A stretch of 64,000 bases of DNA from Actinomadura madurae (GCF_900115095.1 NZ_FOVH01000005.1:124001-188000); one strand, 5' to 3'; counted from the first letter of the stretch, positions 43,183-51,302 are shown. A program made the numbers and translations. Notes: generated by a model from the sequence alone, not told the origin.

Positions 43183-44238
43183 ATGAGCAACGAAGCCGAA
43201 ATCCTGCCGAACCTCCTCCAAGAAGAGTCCTTCGAGATCGTCATGCGCGGCTACAACCGCCGCCAGGTCGACGACTACATCGCCCGCGCCCAGCAGAAGC
43301 ACCGCGAACTCGAGGCGCGGCTCGCCCGCGCGCAGGACGAGGTCGAGCGGATCCGCCGCGAGATGGCCGAGGTCCGGGAGGCCCGCAAGCCCACCGGCGA
43401 CGACCTGAGCGACCGGCTCCGCCAGATCATCAACCTCGCCGAGGACGAGGCCCAGGACAAGATCGCCGAGGCCGAGGCCAAGGGCACCGAGATCCGCGAG
43501 GACGCCGAGCAGGAGTCCAAGCGCATCATCGACGACGCCCGGTCGCACGCCGAGAAGAACCTCGGCCAGGCGCAGGAGAAGGCCGACACCATGCTGGCCA
43601 CGGCCAAGAAGGAGTCGGAGAGCGTCCTGTCGTCCGCCAAGCAGGAGGCCGAGCAGACGGTGACCAGCGCGCGGCTGGAGGCCGAGCGCACCCTCACCGC
43701 GTCCGAGCGCCGGGCCAGCGTGATCAACGAGGGCGCGACGCAGCGGCTCACGGCGCTCACCAAGAACCACACCCAGGCCCTGCAGCGGCTCACCGAGATC
43801 AGCGACACCCTGCACCGGCTGCTCACCGCCGAGAACGAGGCGGGCCCGCTGGAGAAGATGGTCGAGGACGCCGTCCGGCAGAGCCCGCCGGCCCGCGCGC
43901 AGGCCAAGCAGGCGCCGCCCGCGCAGCCCGCCCCGGCGGCGAAGCCCGCGGCGCCGTCCGCGGCTCCGTCCTCGACGTCGACCGGCCCGAAGCCGATGCC
44001 GGCCGCGGCCAAGCCCGCACCGGCGACCCCGGCCCCGGCCGCGCCCGCCGCCCCGGCGAGCCCGCCGCAGACCGCGCCCCCGGTCAAGAAGCCGGAGCCG
44101 TCCCCCGCCGCCGACGCCCCGGCGCAGCCCGCGCCGCCGCAGCAGCAGCCCAAGCCCGCGCGTCCCGCCGACGACTCCGGCGGTCCCGCCACGGCCCCCA
44201 TCCCCCCGCAGCAGCCCCGCGGCCCCATCGAGCTGTAA
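43183..44238 (+). CDS. DivIVA-domain coiled-coil protein
   Basis: This 351-residue protein begins with a DivIVA-type membrane-targeting segment, ESFEIVMRGYNRRQVDDYIAR (residues 15-35). A long coiled coil rich in Glu, Lys and Ala runs to about residue 225, followed by a Pro/Ala-rich tail. Such proteins mark curved membrane or cell poles and organise tip growth in actinomycetes. It is not a full-length Wag31/DivIVA but a relative. The 236 bases before it (42947-43182) hold its promoter; I could not place it. Confidence 0.8.
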   Translation: MSNEAEILPNLLQEESFEIVMRGYNRRQVDDYIARAQQKHRELEARLARAQDEVERIRREMAEVREARKPTGDDLSDRLRQIINLAEDEAQDKIAEAEAKGTEIREDAEQESKRIIDDARSHAEKNLGQAQEKADTMLATAKKESESVLSSAKQEAEQTVTSARLEAERTLTASERRASVINEGATQRLTALTKNHTQALQRLTEISDTLHRLLTAENEAGPLEKMVEDAVRQSPPARAQAKQAPPAQPAPAAKPAAPSAAPSSTSTGPKPMPAAAKPAPATPAPAAPAAPASPPQTAPPVKKPEPSPAADAPAQPAPPQQQPKPARPADDSGGPATAPIPPQQPRGPIEL

Positions 44239-44251
44239 GGCGTTCGCGCGC

Positions 44252-44300
44252 CGTCAGGCGGTGCGTCCGGTCCCGAGCGGCCCGGACGCACCGCCTGACG
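44252..44300 (+). terminator. 19-bp perfect hairpin between the DivIVA-like gene and def
   Basis: The arms 44252-44270 and 44282-44300 are perfectly complementary over 19 bp (left arm begins CGTCAGGCGGTGCG), with an 11-base loop. It ends 20 bases before the deformylase GTG, so it would terminate the DivIVA-like transcript or attenuate readthrough into def. The following bases, CGTTCTATAGG, are not a T-run. Confidence 0.75.
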
Positions 44301-44320
44301 CGTTCTATAGGATCTTCCGG

Positions 44321-44851
44321 GTGAGCAAGAGGACCCACACGCGCCGCGGAACCGCACGTCCGGTCAGGCTGCTCGGGGATCCGGTCCTGCGCACCGAGTG
44401 CGATCCGGTCCGGACGTTCGACCAGTCCCTGGAACGCCTCATCGACGACATGTTCGTCACCATGTACGAGGAGGACGGCGCCGGGCTCGCCGGCAACCAG
44501 ATCGGCGTGGGCCTGCGGATCTTCGTCTACGACTGCGAGGACGACAAGGGACGCCGGCACATCGGCCACGTCGTCAACCCGACGCTCGTCGCCGCCGACG
44601 GGGACGTCCTCGTCGAGTCGGAAGGCTGCCTGTCGGTCCCCGGAATGCGCTTCGAGACCCCCCGCCACTCGCACGCCGTCGTCGAAGGCGTGGACATGAA
44701 GGGCAAGCCCGTCCGCGTCGAGGGCACCGGCTACTTCGCCCGCTGCCTCCAGCACGAGTGCGGCCACCTGGAGGGGAAGGTCTACATCGACGTCCTGTCC
44801 GGGGAGGCCCGCAAGGAGGCCATGCGGGCCATCCGCGCACTCCGCGAGTAG
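44321..44851 (+). CDS. def: Peptide deformylase
   Basis: This 176-residue metalloenzyme removes the formyl group from new N-terminal methionine. All three motifs are present: GAGLAGNQ (residues 53-60), EGCLSV with Cys103, and HECGH with His145, Glu146 and His149 as metal ligands and base. The GTG at 44321 is chosen because longer in-frame starts fall inside the hairpin just upstream. A weak AGGA lies 8 bases before. The second-ligand order is normal, so activity is expected. It is near but not coupled to the two-component genes. Confidence 0.92.
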   Translation: MSKRTHTRRGTARPVRLLGDPVLRTECDPVRTFDQSLERLIDDMFVTMYEEDGAGLAGNQIGVGLRIFVYDCEDDKGRRHIGHVVNPTLVAADGDVLVESEGCLSVPGMRFETPRHSHAVVEGVDMKGKPVRVEGTGYFARCLQHECGHLEGKVYIDVLSGEARKEAMRAIRALRE

Positions 44852-44905
44852 GACGCCCCCTTCCAGGACGCCCCCTCGCGGACGCTCAACCGATCCTCTG
44901 CCCGC

Positions 44906-44923
44906 ATTCAGGGGACATTCAGG
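44906..44923 (+). promoter_or_regulatory. TTCAGG direct repeat upstream of the response regulator
   Basis: Two ATTCAGG copies (44906-44912 and 44917-44923) repeat with an 11-base period. The same spacing occurs at two sites downstream (47248 and 47424). The pattern is typical for OmpR-family dimers on one DNA face, so autoregulation is inferred. Confidence 0.55.
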
Positions 44924-44968
44924 TTGAGATGGGAACCTCTGCGAAGATGTGGAGGGGGACTGTGCACA

Positions 44969-45697
44969 GTGGTTGAACGTACGGTGAACGGCACCAAGGC
45001 GGCGGAAGCGACGCTGCTCGTCGTCGAGGACGAGCCCAACATCCTGGAACTCCTCGCCGGCAGCCTGCGCTTCACCGGATTCGACGTGGTCACGGCCACC
45101 AACGGCGCGGACGCGGTGCAGGCGGCGCGGCGGCACCGCCCCGACCTCATCGTCCTGGACGTGATGCTGCCCGACATCGACGGGTTCGACGTCGCGCGGC
45201 GGCTGCGGTCCGGCGGCGACCACACCCCGGTGCTCTTCCTCACCGCGCGGGACGCCGTCCAGGACCGCATCAAGGGGCTGACGATCGGCGGCGACGACTA
45301 CGTCACCAAGCCGTTCAGCCTGGAGGAGGTCATCGCCCGCATCCGGGCCGTCCTGCGGCGGTTCCGCGGCGGCGTGACCGAGCCGCCGCCGCGGATGGTG
45401 TTCGCGGACGTCGAGCTGGACGAGGACAGCCACGAGGTGTGGCGCGGCGGCAAGGCCATCCAGCTGTCTCCGACGGAGTTCAAGCTGCTGCGCTACTTCA
45501 TGGCCAACGCGGGCCGCGTCGTGTCCAAGGCGCAGATCCTCGACCACGTGTGGAACTACGACTTCCGCGGCGACGCGGGCATCGTCGAGTCGTACGTGTC
45601 CGCGCTGCGCCGCAAGGTGGACAACACCGAGCCGCGCCTCATCCACACCCTCCGCGGTGTCGGCTACGTGTTGCGCGAGCCGTCGAGAACGGGCTGA
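44969..45697 (+). CDS. OmpR-family response regulator (TrcR-like)
   Basis: This 242-residue regulator has a receiver domain with acidic pocket VVEDEPN, phospho-acceptor Asp in LIVLDVMLPD, and KPF (VTKPFSLEEV). A winged-helix domain follows (LSPTEFKLLRYFMANAGRVVSKAQ, VESYVSALRRKVD). It resembles the mycobacterial TrcR group. The GTG at 44969 follows GGAGGGGG by 10 bases; a TTG at 44924 is less likely. Its last base is the first base of the kinase ATG, so both are coupled. Confidence 0.88.
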   Translation: MVERTVNGTKAAEATLLVVEDEPNILELLAGSLRFTGFDVVTATNGADAVQAARRHRPDLIVLDVMLPDIDGFDVARRLRSGGDHTPVLFLTARDAVQDRIKGLTIGGDDYVTKPFSLEEVIARIRAVLRRFRGGVTEPPPRMVFADVELDEDSHEVWRGGKAIQLSPTEFKLLRYFMANAGRVVSKAQILDHVWNYDFRGDAGIVESYVSALRRKVDNTEPRLIHTLRGVGYVLREPSRTG

Positions 45698-47229
45698 TGG
45701 CCACGCGGGTCCCGGCACCGGCGGCAGGTCCGGCGCCGGCGGGCGTCCTCGCCGGGGAGCGGCACCCGTTCCGGGGCATCGAGCGGCTGTGGGGCCGGAC
45801 GTCGCTGCGCGTCAAGCTGATCGCCGGGATGCTCGTCCTCGTCACGCTCGGGATGACGGTGATGAGCGCGGCGGGCGCGTCGGTGCTGCGGCAGTACCTC
45901 GTCGGGCGCGCCGACGACCAGCTGCGCGGCTCGGTCGGGCGGGCGATCGACCAGGTCGTCCCGCAGCTGCGGAGGGGGCAGACGCAGATCACGGTGCGGA
46001 TCCCGAGCGAGATGTACGGGCAGGTCCGCACCACCGACGGGCGCCCGCTCGGGCAGAACGAGGCGTGGAGCGAGTCCGGCCATCCGCGGCTCCCGGCGGA
46101 CCTGAACGGGCGCATCGACCGGCCGTTCACGGTGTCGGGGACCGGCGGCTCCACGTGGCGGATCCTCGCCGAGCCGATCCCCGGCGGCGCCCTGATCGTC
46201 CTCGCGTTCAGCCTGGACGAGATCGACCGGACGGTCCGGCGGCTGGTGGCGATCGACGCGATCGTGGGGCTGCTGGTACTGGCCGTCCTGGTCGTGCTCG
46301 GCGTGTGGGTCGTCCGGGCGAGCCTGCGCCCGCTGTCGGCGGTGGAGGAGACGGCGGGCGCGATCGCGGCGGGCGACCTGTCCCGGCGCGTCCCGCAGGC
46401 CGATCCGCGGACCGAGATGGGCCGGCTCGGCCGGTCGCTGAACACCATGCTCGGGCAGATCGAGGCGGCGTTCGGCGCCCGCGCGGAGTCGGAGGCGGCG
46501 GCGCGGCGCTCGGAGGAGACGGCGCTGCGGTCGGAGGAGCGGATGCGGCGGTTCGTCGCCGACGCGAGCCACGAGCTGCGCACGCCGCTGACCGCGATCC
46601 GCGGCTTCGCCGAGTTCTACCGGCAGGGCGCGGCCCGCAGCCCGGCGGAGCTGGACCGGCTGATCGGCCGGATCGAGGAGACCGCGTCCCGGATGGGCCT
46701 GCTCGTGGAGGACCTGCTGCTGCTCGCCCGCCTGGACCGGCAGCGGCCGATCGAGCGGCGCCCGGTGGACCTGCTCGCCGTCGCCGCCGACTCCGTCCAG
46801 GAGGCCAGAGTCCTCGCACCCGAGCGCACCATCGACCTGTCCGTCGAGGGAGGGTTGGCGTACCAGGTGCTCGGGGACGAGCCGCGGCTGCGCCAGGTGC
46901 TGGGGAACCTGCTCGGCAACGCGATCGCGCACACCCCGGAGGGCACGCCGGTCGAGGTGCGGCTCTCCCCCGGGACGCTGCGCGGGTCGCCGGCCGCGGT
47001 CGTCGCCGTCGCGGACCAGGGGCCGGGCCTCTCCCCCGAGCAGGCGGAACGCGTCTTCGAGCGGTTCTACCGCGCCGACGACGCCCGCTCGCGCGACCAC
47101 GGCGGCGCGGGCCTCGGCCTCGCCATCGTCGCCGCGCTCGTCGCCGCGCACGAGGGCACCGTGGAGGCCGACTCCGCGCCGGGCGAGGGCGCGACGTTCC
47201 GGGTCCTCCTGCCGCTGTCCGACGACTAG
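45697..47229 (+). CDS. Sensor histidine kinase (TrcS-like)
   Basis: This 510-residue kinase has two transmembrane helices (about residues 44-64 and 188-210) flanking an extracellular sensor of about 120 residues. HAMP, HisKA with SHELRTPLTAI and a HATPase with NLLGNAIAHTPEG and GGAGLGLAIV follow. It phosphorylates the regulator ahead of it. The sensed signal is unknown; the downstream exported protease suggests envelope stress. The ATG shares one base with the regulator's TGA. Confidence 0.9.
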   Translation: MATRVPAPAAGPAPAGVLAGERHPFRGIERLWGRTSLRVKLIAGMLVLVTLGMTVMSAAGASVLRQYLVGRADDQLRGSVGRAIDQVVPQLRRGQTQITVRIPSEMYGQVRTTDGRPLGQNEAWSESGHPRLPADLNGRIDRPFTVSGTGGSTWRILAEPIPGGALIVLAFSLDEIDRTVRRLVAIDAIVGLLVLAVLVVLGVWVVRASLRPLSAVEETAGAIAAGDLSRRVPQADPRTEMGRLGRSLNTMLGQIEAAFGARAESEAAARRSEETALRSEERMRRFVADASHELRTPLTAIRGFAEFYRQGAARSPAELDRLIGRIEETASRMGLLVEDLLLLARLDRQRPIERRPVDLLAVAADSVQEARVLAPERTIDLSVEGGLAYQVLGDEPRLRQVLGNLLGNAIAHTPEGTPVEVRLSPGTLRGSPAAVVAVADQGPGLSPEQAERVFERFYRADDARSRDHGGAGLGLAIVAALVAAHEGTVEADSAPGEGATFRVLLPLSDD

Positions 47230-47247
47230 CGGGAACTCGCGGCGCGC

Positions 47248-47264
47248 GTTCAGCGAACGTTCAG
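47248..47264 (+). promoter_or_regulatory. TTCAG direct repeat after the kinase gene
   Basis: GTTCAG at 47248-47253 and 47259-47264 repeat with an 11-base period, 18 bases after the kinase stop. A TTAGGT about 10 bases further could be a -10 element. It would drive the structured RNA that follows. Confidence 0.5.
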
Positions 47265-47280
47265 GCGGGTGCTGTTAGGT

Positions 47281-47409
47281 AACTCGCACAGGGCGCGCCC
47301 CGGTCTCGACGGAGACCGGGAGTACGCGCCCTGGCCAGCGTGAAGGCCCGGGGGCAGGCACCGCGGCCGGGGGGACGGCGCGCCGCCCGTCCCTTCGGCC
47401 GCGGTTTTT
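47281..47409 (+). ncRNA. Candidate structured small RNA
   Basis: Between the kinase and protease genes lies a compact structure. An outer 9-bp stem pairs CAGGGCGCG (47289-47297) with CGCGCCCTG (47325-47333). An inner 9-bp stem pairs CCCGGTCTC with GAGACCGGG around a GACG loop. A 27-base linker leads to a strong terminator with a T5 tail at 47405-47409. With the TTCAG promoter just upstream, this reads as a separate transcript of about 130 bases. The alternative is simply a doubled terminator of the two-component operon. It contains no start codon with a good ribosome site. Confidence 0.5.
47361..47409 (+). terminator. Rho-independent terminator
   Basis: CCGCGGCCG (47361-47369) and CGGCCGCGG (47396-47404) form the outer stem; GGGACG and CGTCCC extend it inside. 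TTTTT follows at 47405-47409, the clearest T-tailed terminator in the window. It ends the transcript of the candidate small RNA and any readthrough of the two-component operon. Confidence 0.85.
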
Positions 47410-47423
47410 CATGACATATCGGC

Positions 47424-47440
47424 GTTCAGCACACTTTCAG
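47424..47440 (+). promoter_or_regulatory. TTCAG direct repeat upstream of the protease gene
   Basis: GTTCAG (47424-47429) and TTTCAG (47435-47440) repeat with an 11-base period, about 70 bases upstream of the protease ATG. It is the third copy of the motif seen at 44906 and 47248, so the protease is probably a target of the neighbouring regulator. Confidence 0.55.
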
Positions 47441-47508
47441 GTTGGCTCCAGGCGTCCTGCAGCCCCCTGCCGCAGTCTCGATGGTGAGAGAACGACAGGG
47501 GGATCCAC

Positions 47509-48438
47509 ATGAACGCCGACCGGCCGCAGCAGCCGCCCTGGGAGCCCGTCCAGCCGGGCTTCGCCCACGCTCCGTGGACGGGGAGCGTCCCGCCGCCGGC
47601 GGAGCCCCGCCCGGGCCCGTTCGGCACGGCGCGGCGCAAGCTCGCGGCGGTGGGGGCCGCCCTGGCGCTGACCCTCGGGGCGGGCGGCGCCGGCGCCGCG
47701 ATGACGCTGGCGCTGACGCACCAGAGCACCGTCTACGCGAGCCCGACGGCCGTGTCGGGCACCTCCGCCAAGGGCGGGACGACCGCGCAGGTCGCGGCGG
47801 CGGTCCAGCCGAGCGTGGTGTCGATCCAGGCGCAGGTGCCGGGCGGCACCTCCGGGGGGTCGGGCGTGATCCTGCGCTCGGACGGCGTCATCATGACGAA
47901 CGCGCACGTGGTGTCGGGCGCCCGGCAGGTCGCGGTGAAGTTCAGCGACGGCAGGACGGCGTCCGCCCGCGTCCTCGGCGCCGAGACCCGCGACGACATC
48001 GCGGTGATCAAGGCGGAGGGCGTGTCGGGCCTCAAGCCCGCGACGCTCGGCGACAGCTCCGCGCTGGCCGTCGGCGACCAGGTCCTCGCCGTGGGCAGCC
48101 CGCTCGGGCTGGACGGCTCGGTCACGTCCGGGATCGTCAGCGCCCTCGGCCGCGAGATCCAGGAGGGCGACTCCGACCCGCAGCTGCCGCCGGGCCTGCG
48201 CGGGCAACTGTCCCAGCAGCAGCAGACCGTGATCAGGAACGCCATCCAGACCGACGCCGCCATCAACCCCGGCAACTCGGGCGGCGCGCTGGTGAACGCC
48301 TCCGGTCAGGTGATCGGCGTCAACACCGCCATCCTCACCGCCGGGAACAGCGAGGGGAACATCGGGGTCGGCTTCGCCATCCCGATCAACTCCGCGAAGG
48401 AGACCGCCGGCCAGATCATCGCCGGCGCCAAGGGCTGA
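47509..48438 (+). CDS. S1C trypsin-like (HtrA-type) protease lacking PDZ domain
   Basis: This 309-residue exported protease has a Pro-rich head, a membrane anchor or signal (about residues 42-66) and a protease domain. The triad is visible: His in TNAHVV, Asp in RDDIAVIK and Ser in GNSGGAL. The protein ends at IIAGAKG, just where the PDZ domain of HtrA/DegP would begin, so it lacks one. The ATG follows AGGGGG. It likely degrades damaged proteins outside the membrane under control of the adjacent two-component system. Confidence 0.85.
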   Translation: MNADRPQQPPWEPVQPGFAHAPWTGSVPPPAEPRPGPFGTARRKLAAVGAALALTLGAGGAGAAMTLALTHQSTVYASPTAVSGTSAKGGTTAQVAAAVQPSVVSIQAQVPGGTSGGSGVILRSDGVIMTNAHVVSGARQVAVKFSDGRTASARVLGAETRDDIAVIKAEGVSGLKPATLGDSSALAVGDQVLAVGSPLGLDGSVTSGIVSALGREIQEGDSDPQLPPGLRGQLSQQQQTVIRNAIQTDAAINPGNSGGALVNASGQVIGVNTAILTAGNSEGNIGVGFAIPINSAKETAGQIIAGAKG

Positions 48439-48550
48439 CCCGGGATCGCCGTCCGTTCCGGGCTCTGGGGGGAGCGGGCGGACGGGCGGAGTCCCGGGGC
48501 AGGGGGTCCTTCCGGCCGGGCCGGGCTCGGGAGGACCGTGCAAGGGAGAA

Positions 48551-48584
48551 CGGCCGCGCGACCACTCTGGGGGTCGCGCGGCCG
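48551..48584. terminator. Bidirectional terminator hairpin
   Basis: CGGCCGCGCGACC and GGTCGCGCGGCCG form a perfect 13-bp stem with an 8-base loop. It lies 112 bases after the protease stop and directly abuts the fragment ending at 48586 on the other strand. Confidence 0.7.
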
Positions 48585-48585
48585 T

Positions 48586-48825
48586 TCAGCTCCGCACCGT
48601 CACCGCGGGCCGCCGCTTCACCTTCGCCAGCATCCGCCGCGTGGTGACCATGGAGTACTCCCTCGGCAGGGTGCGGATCCGCAGCGGAAGCCGCGGGTAC
48701 ACCAGGGCCAGCGCGCCGACCAGCAGCCGGAAGCGGCGCTCCCGTCCGGCGTCCCACTTCCACCCGTACTGCTCGCGGATCGGCGCCGGCATCAGCCCCG
48801 CGGTGAGCAGCCGCATCGCCGCCAT
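48586..48825 (-). pseudogene. C-terminal remnant of an MpaB/DUF2236-type oxygenase
   Basis: This open frame of 79 residues (LLTAGLMPAPIREQYGWKWD, RRFRLLVGALALVYPRLPLRIR) resembles the very C-terminus of the oxygenase MpaB (DUF2236) family. The heme-binding core is absent. Nothing upstream in any frame continues the protein, and ArfB begins divergently 78 bases away, so it is best read as a deletion remnant. A bona fide short gene cannot be excluded. Confidence 0.5.
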
Positions 48826-48902
48826 CCCGGGCGGGCCGCTGAGCGCGCCCGGACGGGGGTTAATCGAGCGACAAGATCACCGGGGCCTGCGACAATGGGG
48901 TC

Positions 48903-49328
48903 ATGTCCGCCCCGATCCATGTCCGCGGCTCGGTCTCCATCCCGGAGTCCGAGCTCGGCTGGCGTTTCTCCCGCTCCTCGGGCCCGGGCGGGCAGCACGT
49001 CAACACCAGCGCCACCGCGGCCGAGCTCTCCTTCGACGTGGCGAACTCCCCGTCCCTGCCCGAGCACCTGCGGGCCCGCGCCCTCGACCGCCTCTCCGGC
49101 CGCCTCGTCCGCGGGGTCCTCACCATCCGCGCCGAGGAGTACCGCTCCCAGCAGCGCAACCGGGACGCCGCCCGCACCCGCCTCGCCACCCTCCTCGCCG
49201 AGGCCACGGCCCCGCCCCCGAAGAAGCGCATCCCGAAGAAGGTCCCCCGGGGCATCAACGAACGCCGCCTGGAGAACAAGAAGCGCCGCTCGGCCGTCAA
49301 ACGCCAGCGCACCACCCGCTGGGACTGA
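48903..49328 (+). CDS. arfB: Alternative ribosome-rescue factor ArfB
   Basis: This 141-residue protein has the release-factor GGQ motif at residues 29-31 (SSGPGGQHVNTSATAAEL). A long basic C-terminal tail (KKRIPKKVPRGINERRLENKKRR, quoted in part) is typical of ArfB/ICT1, which enters the empty mRNA channel of stalled ribosomes. It hydrolyses peptidyl-tRNA on such ribosomes. It is too short for a full release factor. It is a stand-alone gene. Confidence 0.9.
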   Translation: MSAPIHVRGSVSIPESELGWRFSRSSGPGGQHVNTSATAAELSFDVANSPSLPEHLRARALDRLSGRLVRGVLTIRAEEYRSQQRNRDAARTRLATLLAEATAPPPKKRIPKKVPRGINERRLENKKRRSAVKRQRTTRWD

Positions 49329-49445
49329 CCGGATCCACCGGACGAGCAGGGAGAATGCCCTAGGCTTGCCTCGTAGCCACGCAAGGGCAGTGTCACCATG
49401 GGACCGTGGGCGGGGCCGACTGCCCACCGATCGTCAGGACTGAGC

Positions 49446-50015
49446 ATGAGGGCTTACGACCGGCTGCGCTCGACCGCAGTAACGATCATGGAGCGCCTGG
49501 ACGCGTACGGCGTGGAGCTGGACGACGAAGGGGTGCACGTGATGATGAGCCCGGTCAACCGGCACGAGCTGGCGATCTCGCGCCTGCTGCGCCAGTTGCT
49601 ACCGCAGGTCGGCCCGGACATGGTGGCGCACTCCGGTACGCCGGAAATCGACGACCCGGCCACAGGCCGGCTACGCCGGCCCGACCTGGTGGTCGTTCCA
49701 GAAGCCGCGCTGGCGCGTCCCGGCCAAACGTACCTCCGGCCCGAGGACGTGGAACTGGTCGCCGAAGTGGTCTCCGTGCCCAACCCCGAGAACGACTACG
49801 AGAACAAGACGATCGACTATCCCGCGATGGGGATCCCGACTTACCTGATCGTTGATCCGCGCAAGTCGACGGTCACGGTGTTCAGCGACCCGGGGCCCGC
49901 GCCCGAAGGTACGCGGTACCGCGTTCGGCATGACTACGTGTTCGGCGACCAGGTCGATGCGGGTAGCTATGCGATCGACAGCGGCGCCTTCCTGCCTTAT
50001 GAAGGGGACGGCTGA
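49446..50015 (+). CDS. Uma2 family endonuclease-fold protein
   Basis: This 189-residue protein has the Uma2/DUF820 restriction-endonuclease fold. Acidic and lysine active-site residues lie in RRPDLVVVPEAAL, LVAEVVSVPNPENDYENKTIDY and IPTYLIVDPRK. The cellular role of this family is unclear, and it is common in actinomycetes and cyanobacteria. ATG 49446 is preceded by AGGA; a longer start is possible. It converges with the MerR gene and overlaps it by 19 bases. Confidence 0.85.
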   Translation: MRAYDRLRSTAVTIMERLDAYGVELDDEGVHVMMSPVNRHELAISRLLRQLLPQVGPDMVAHSGTPEIDDPATGRLRRPDLVVVPEAALARPGQTYLRPEDVELVAEVVSVPNPENDYENKTIDYPAMGIPTYLIVDPRKSTVTVFSDPGPAPEGTRYRVRHDYVFGDQVDAGSYAIDSGAFLPYEGDG

Positions 50016-50377
50016 GCGGGGTGGTCCGCGGCGGCGTCGATCACCTCGTCGAGGACGTCGCGGGAGTTCGCCAGCTCGGTGATCATGCGGTCGATGCGGT
50101 CGCGCTCGGCGGTGAGGTCGGTGACCAGCTTGGGGGTGGCGATCTCGGACGGGCCGCCGTCCGCGTCCCGCATGCACGGGAGCAGGCGTGCGATCTTCTT
50201 GCTGGACAGGCCGGCGGCGAACAGCTCCTGGATGCGGATCACCCGGTCGACCGCCCGCTCGGGGTAGTCGCGGTGGCCGCCCGGGGTGCGGTCGGGCGCC
50301 AGCAGCCCCTGCTGCTCGTAGTAGCGCAGCGACCGCTCGCTGACTCCCGTGCGCTTCGCGAGCTCCCCTATCCGCAT
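49997..50377 (-). CDS. MerR family transcriptional regulator
   Basis: This 126-residue regulator has an N-terminal winged helix (MRIGELAKRTGVSERSLRYYEQQGLL) and a C-terminal coiled coil with one cysteine (LLPCMRDADGG). ATG 50377 follows GGGAGGG. No metal-site cluster is obvious, so the effector is unknown. It is divergent from the deacetylase gene, with a likely operator between them, so it probably controls that gene and itself. Confidence 0.85.
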   Translation of the reverse strand: MRIGELAKRTGVSERSLRYYEQQGLLAPDRTPGGHRDYPERAVDRVIRIQELFAAGLSSKKIARLLPCMRDADGGPSEIATPKLVTDLTAERDRIDRMITELANSRDVLDEVIDAAADHPAQPSPS

Positions 50378-50400
50378 GTGGCCCTCCCGCGGGGTTGAAT

Positions 50401-50432
50401 CTGACACCGATGTTAGCTTTTACCGTGTCGGT
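50401..50432. promoter_or_regulatory. Candidate MerR operator/promoter
   Basis: GACAC at 50403-50407 and GTGTC at 50425-50429 frame the deacetylase promoter region. TTAGCT (50414-50419) could be its -10; the ATG follows at 50433 with no ribosome site, so the transcript may be leaderless. Confidence 0.4.
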
Positions 50433-51302
50433 ATGACGAACACAGCGGAGAACCGGCTCTACGACTACAGTCCCATCACCGAACGCCCTCCCCTCCACTG
50501 GCCCGCCGACGCCAAGGTCGCCGTGTACGTCGGGCTCAACATCGAGCACTTCCTGATCGACCGGCCGTCCACCAGCATCTGGCCGGGCACCGCGGACCTC
50601 GTCCCCGACCCGCTCAACCACGGCTGGCGCGACTACGGGACCCGCGTCGGCATCTGGCGGACGATCGAGAGCATGGACCGGCACGGCGTCCGGCCGAGCG
50701 TGCTGCTGAACTCCGCGGTCGCCGAGCACTACCCGCAGATCATCCAGGCCGGGCTCGACCGGGACTGGGCCTGGCTCGCGCACGGCCGGACGAACTCGAT
50801 CCTCCATACCGGCATGGACCGCGACGAGGAGCGGCGCTTCCTCGACGAGGTCGTCGGCACCATCGCCGACGCCACCGGACGGCGCCCGCGCGGGTGGTTG
50901 GGCCCGGGGCTCACCGAGACCTTCCACACCCCCGAGCTGCTCGCCGAACTCGGCCTCTCCTACGTGCTGGACTGGACCAACGACGACCAGCCGTACCGAC
51001 TGAAGGTCCCCGGCATGATCAGCGTCCCGTACACGGTGGAGCTCAACGACCTGCTGCTGTTCGGCCGGGGGTTCACCGGGCCGGAGTTCCTTCAGGCCGT
51101 CAAGGACCAGTACGAGCAGCTGCGCGCCGACTCCGAAACGAGCGGGCGGGTGATGGCGCTGGCCCTGCACCCGTTCGTGATCGGCCAGCCGTACCGGCAC
51201 AAGTACCTGGATCAGGCGCTGGAGTTCCTCGCCTCCCAGCCCGACGCCTGGCTGACCACCAGCGACGACATCGCGGAGCACTACCTGGCGACGACCGCTT
51301 GA
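50433..51302 (+). CDS. Polysaccharide deacetylase family protein
   Basis: This 289-residue protein has the NodB/PuuE-type deacetylase fold (PADAKVAVYVGLNIEHF, DYGTRVGIWRTIESMDRHGVRPSVLLNS in part) and the closing ALHPFVIGQPYRHKYL. It lacks a signal peptide, so it acts in the cytoplasm, perhaps on an allantoin-like or small amide rather than peptidoglycan. The ATG at 50433 is used because it starts MTNTAENRLYDYSP; no Shine-Dalgarno is visible. Confidence 0.8.
   Translation: MTNTAENRLYDYSPITERPPLHWPADAKVAVYVGLNIEHFLIDRPSTSIWPGTADLVPDPLNHGWRDYGTRVGIWRTIESMDRHGVRPSVLLNSAVAEHYPQIIQAGLDRDWAWLAHGRTNSILHTGMDRDEERRFLDEVVGTIADATGRRPRGWLGPGLTETFHTPELLAELGLSYVLDWTNDDQPYRLKVPGMISVPYTVELNDLLLFGRGFTGPEFLQAVKDQYEQLRADSETSGRVMALALHPFVIGQPYRHKYLDQALEFLASQPDAWLTTSDDIAEHYLATTA

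Noticed and set aside
47281..47409. Assignment of the structured RNA to the actinobacterial 6C RNA family
   Set aside because: Its loops lack the runs of six or more cytosines that define 6C RNA.
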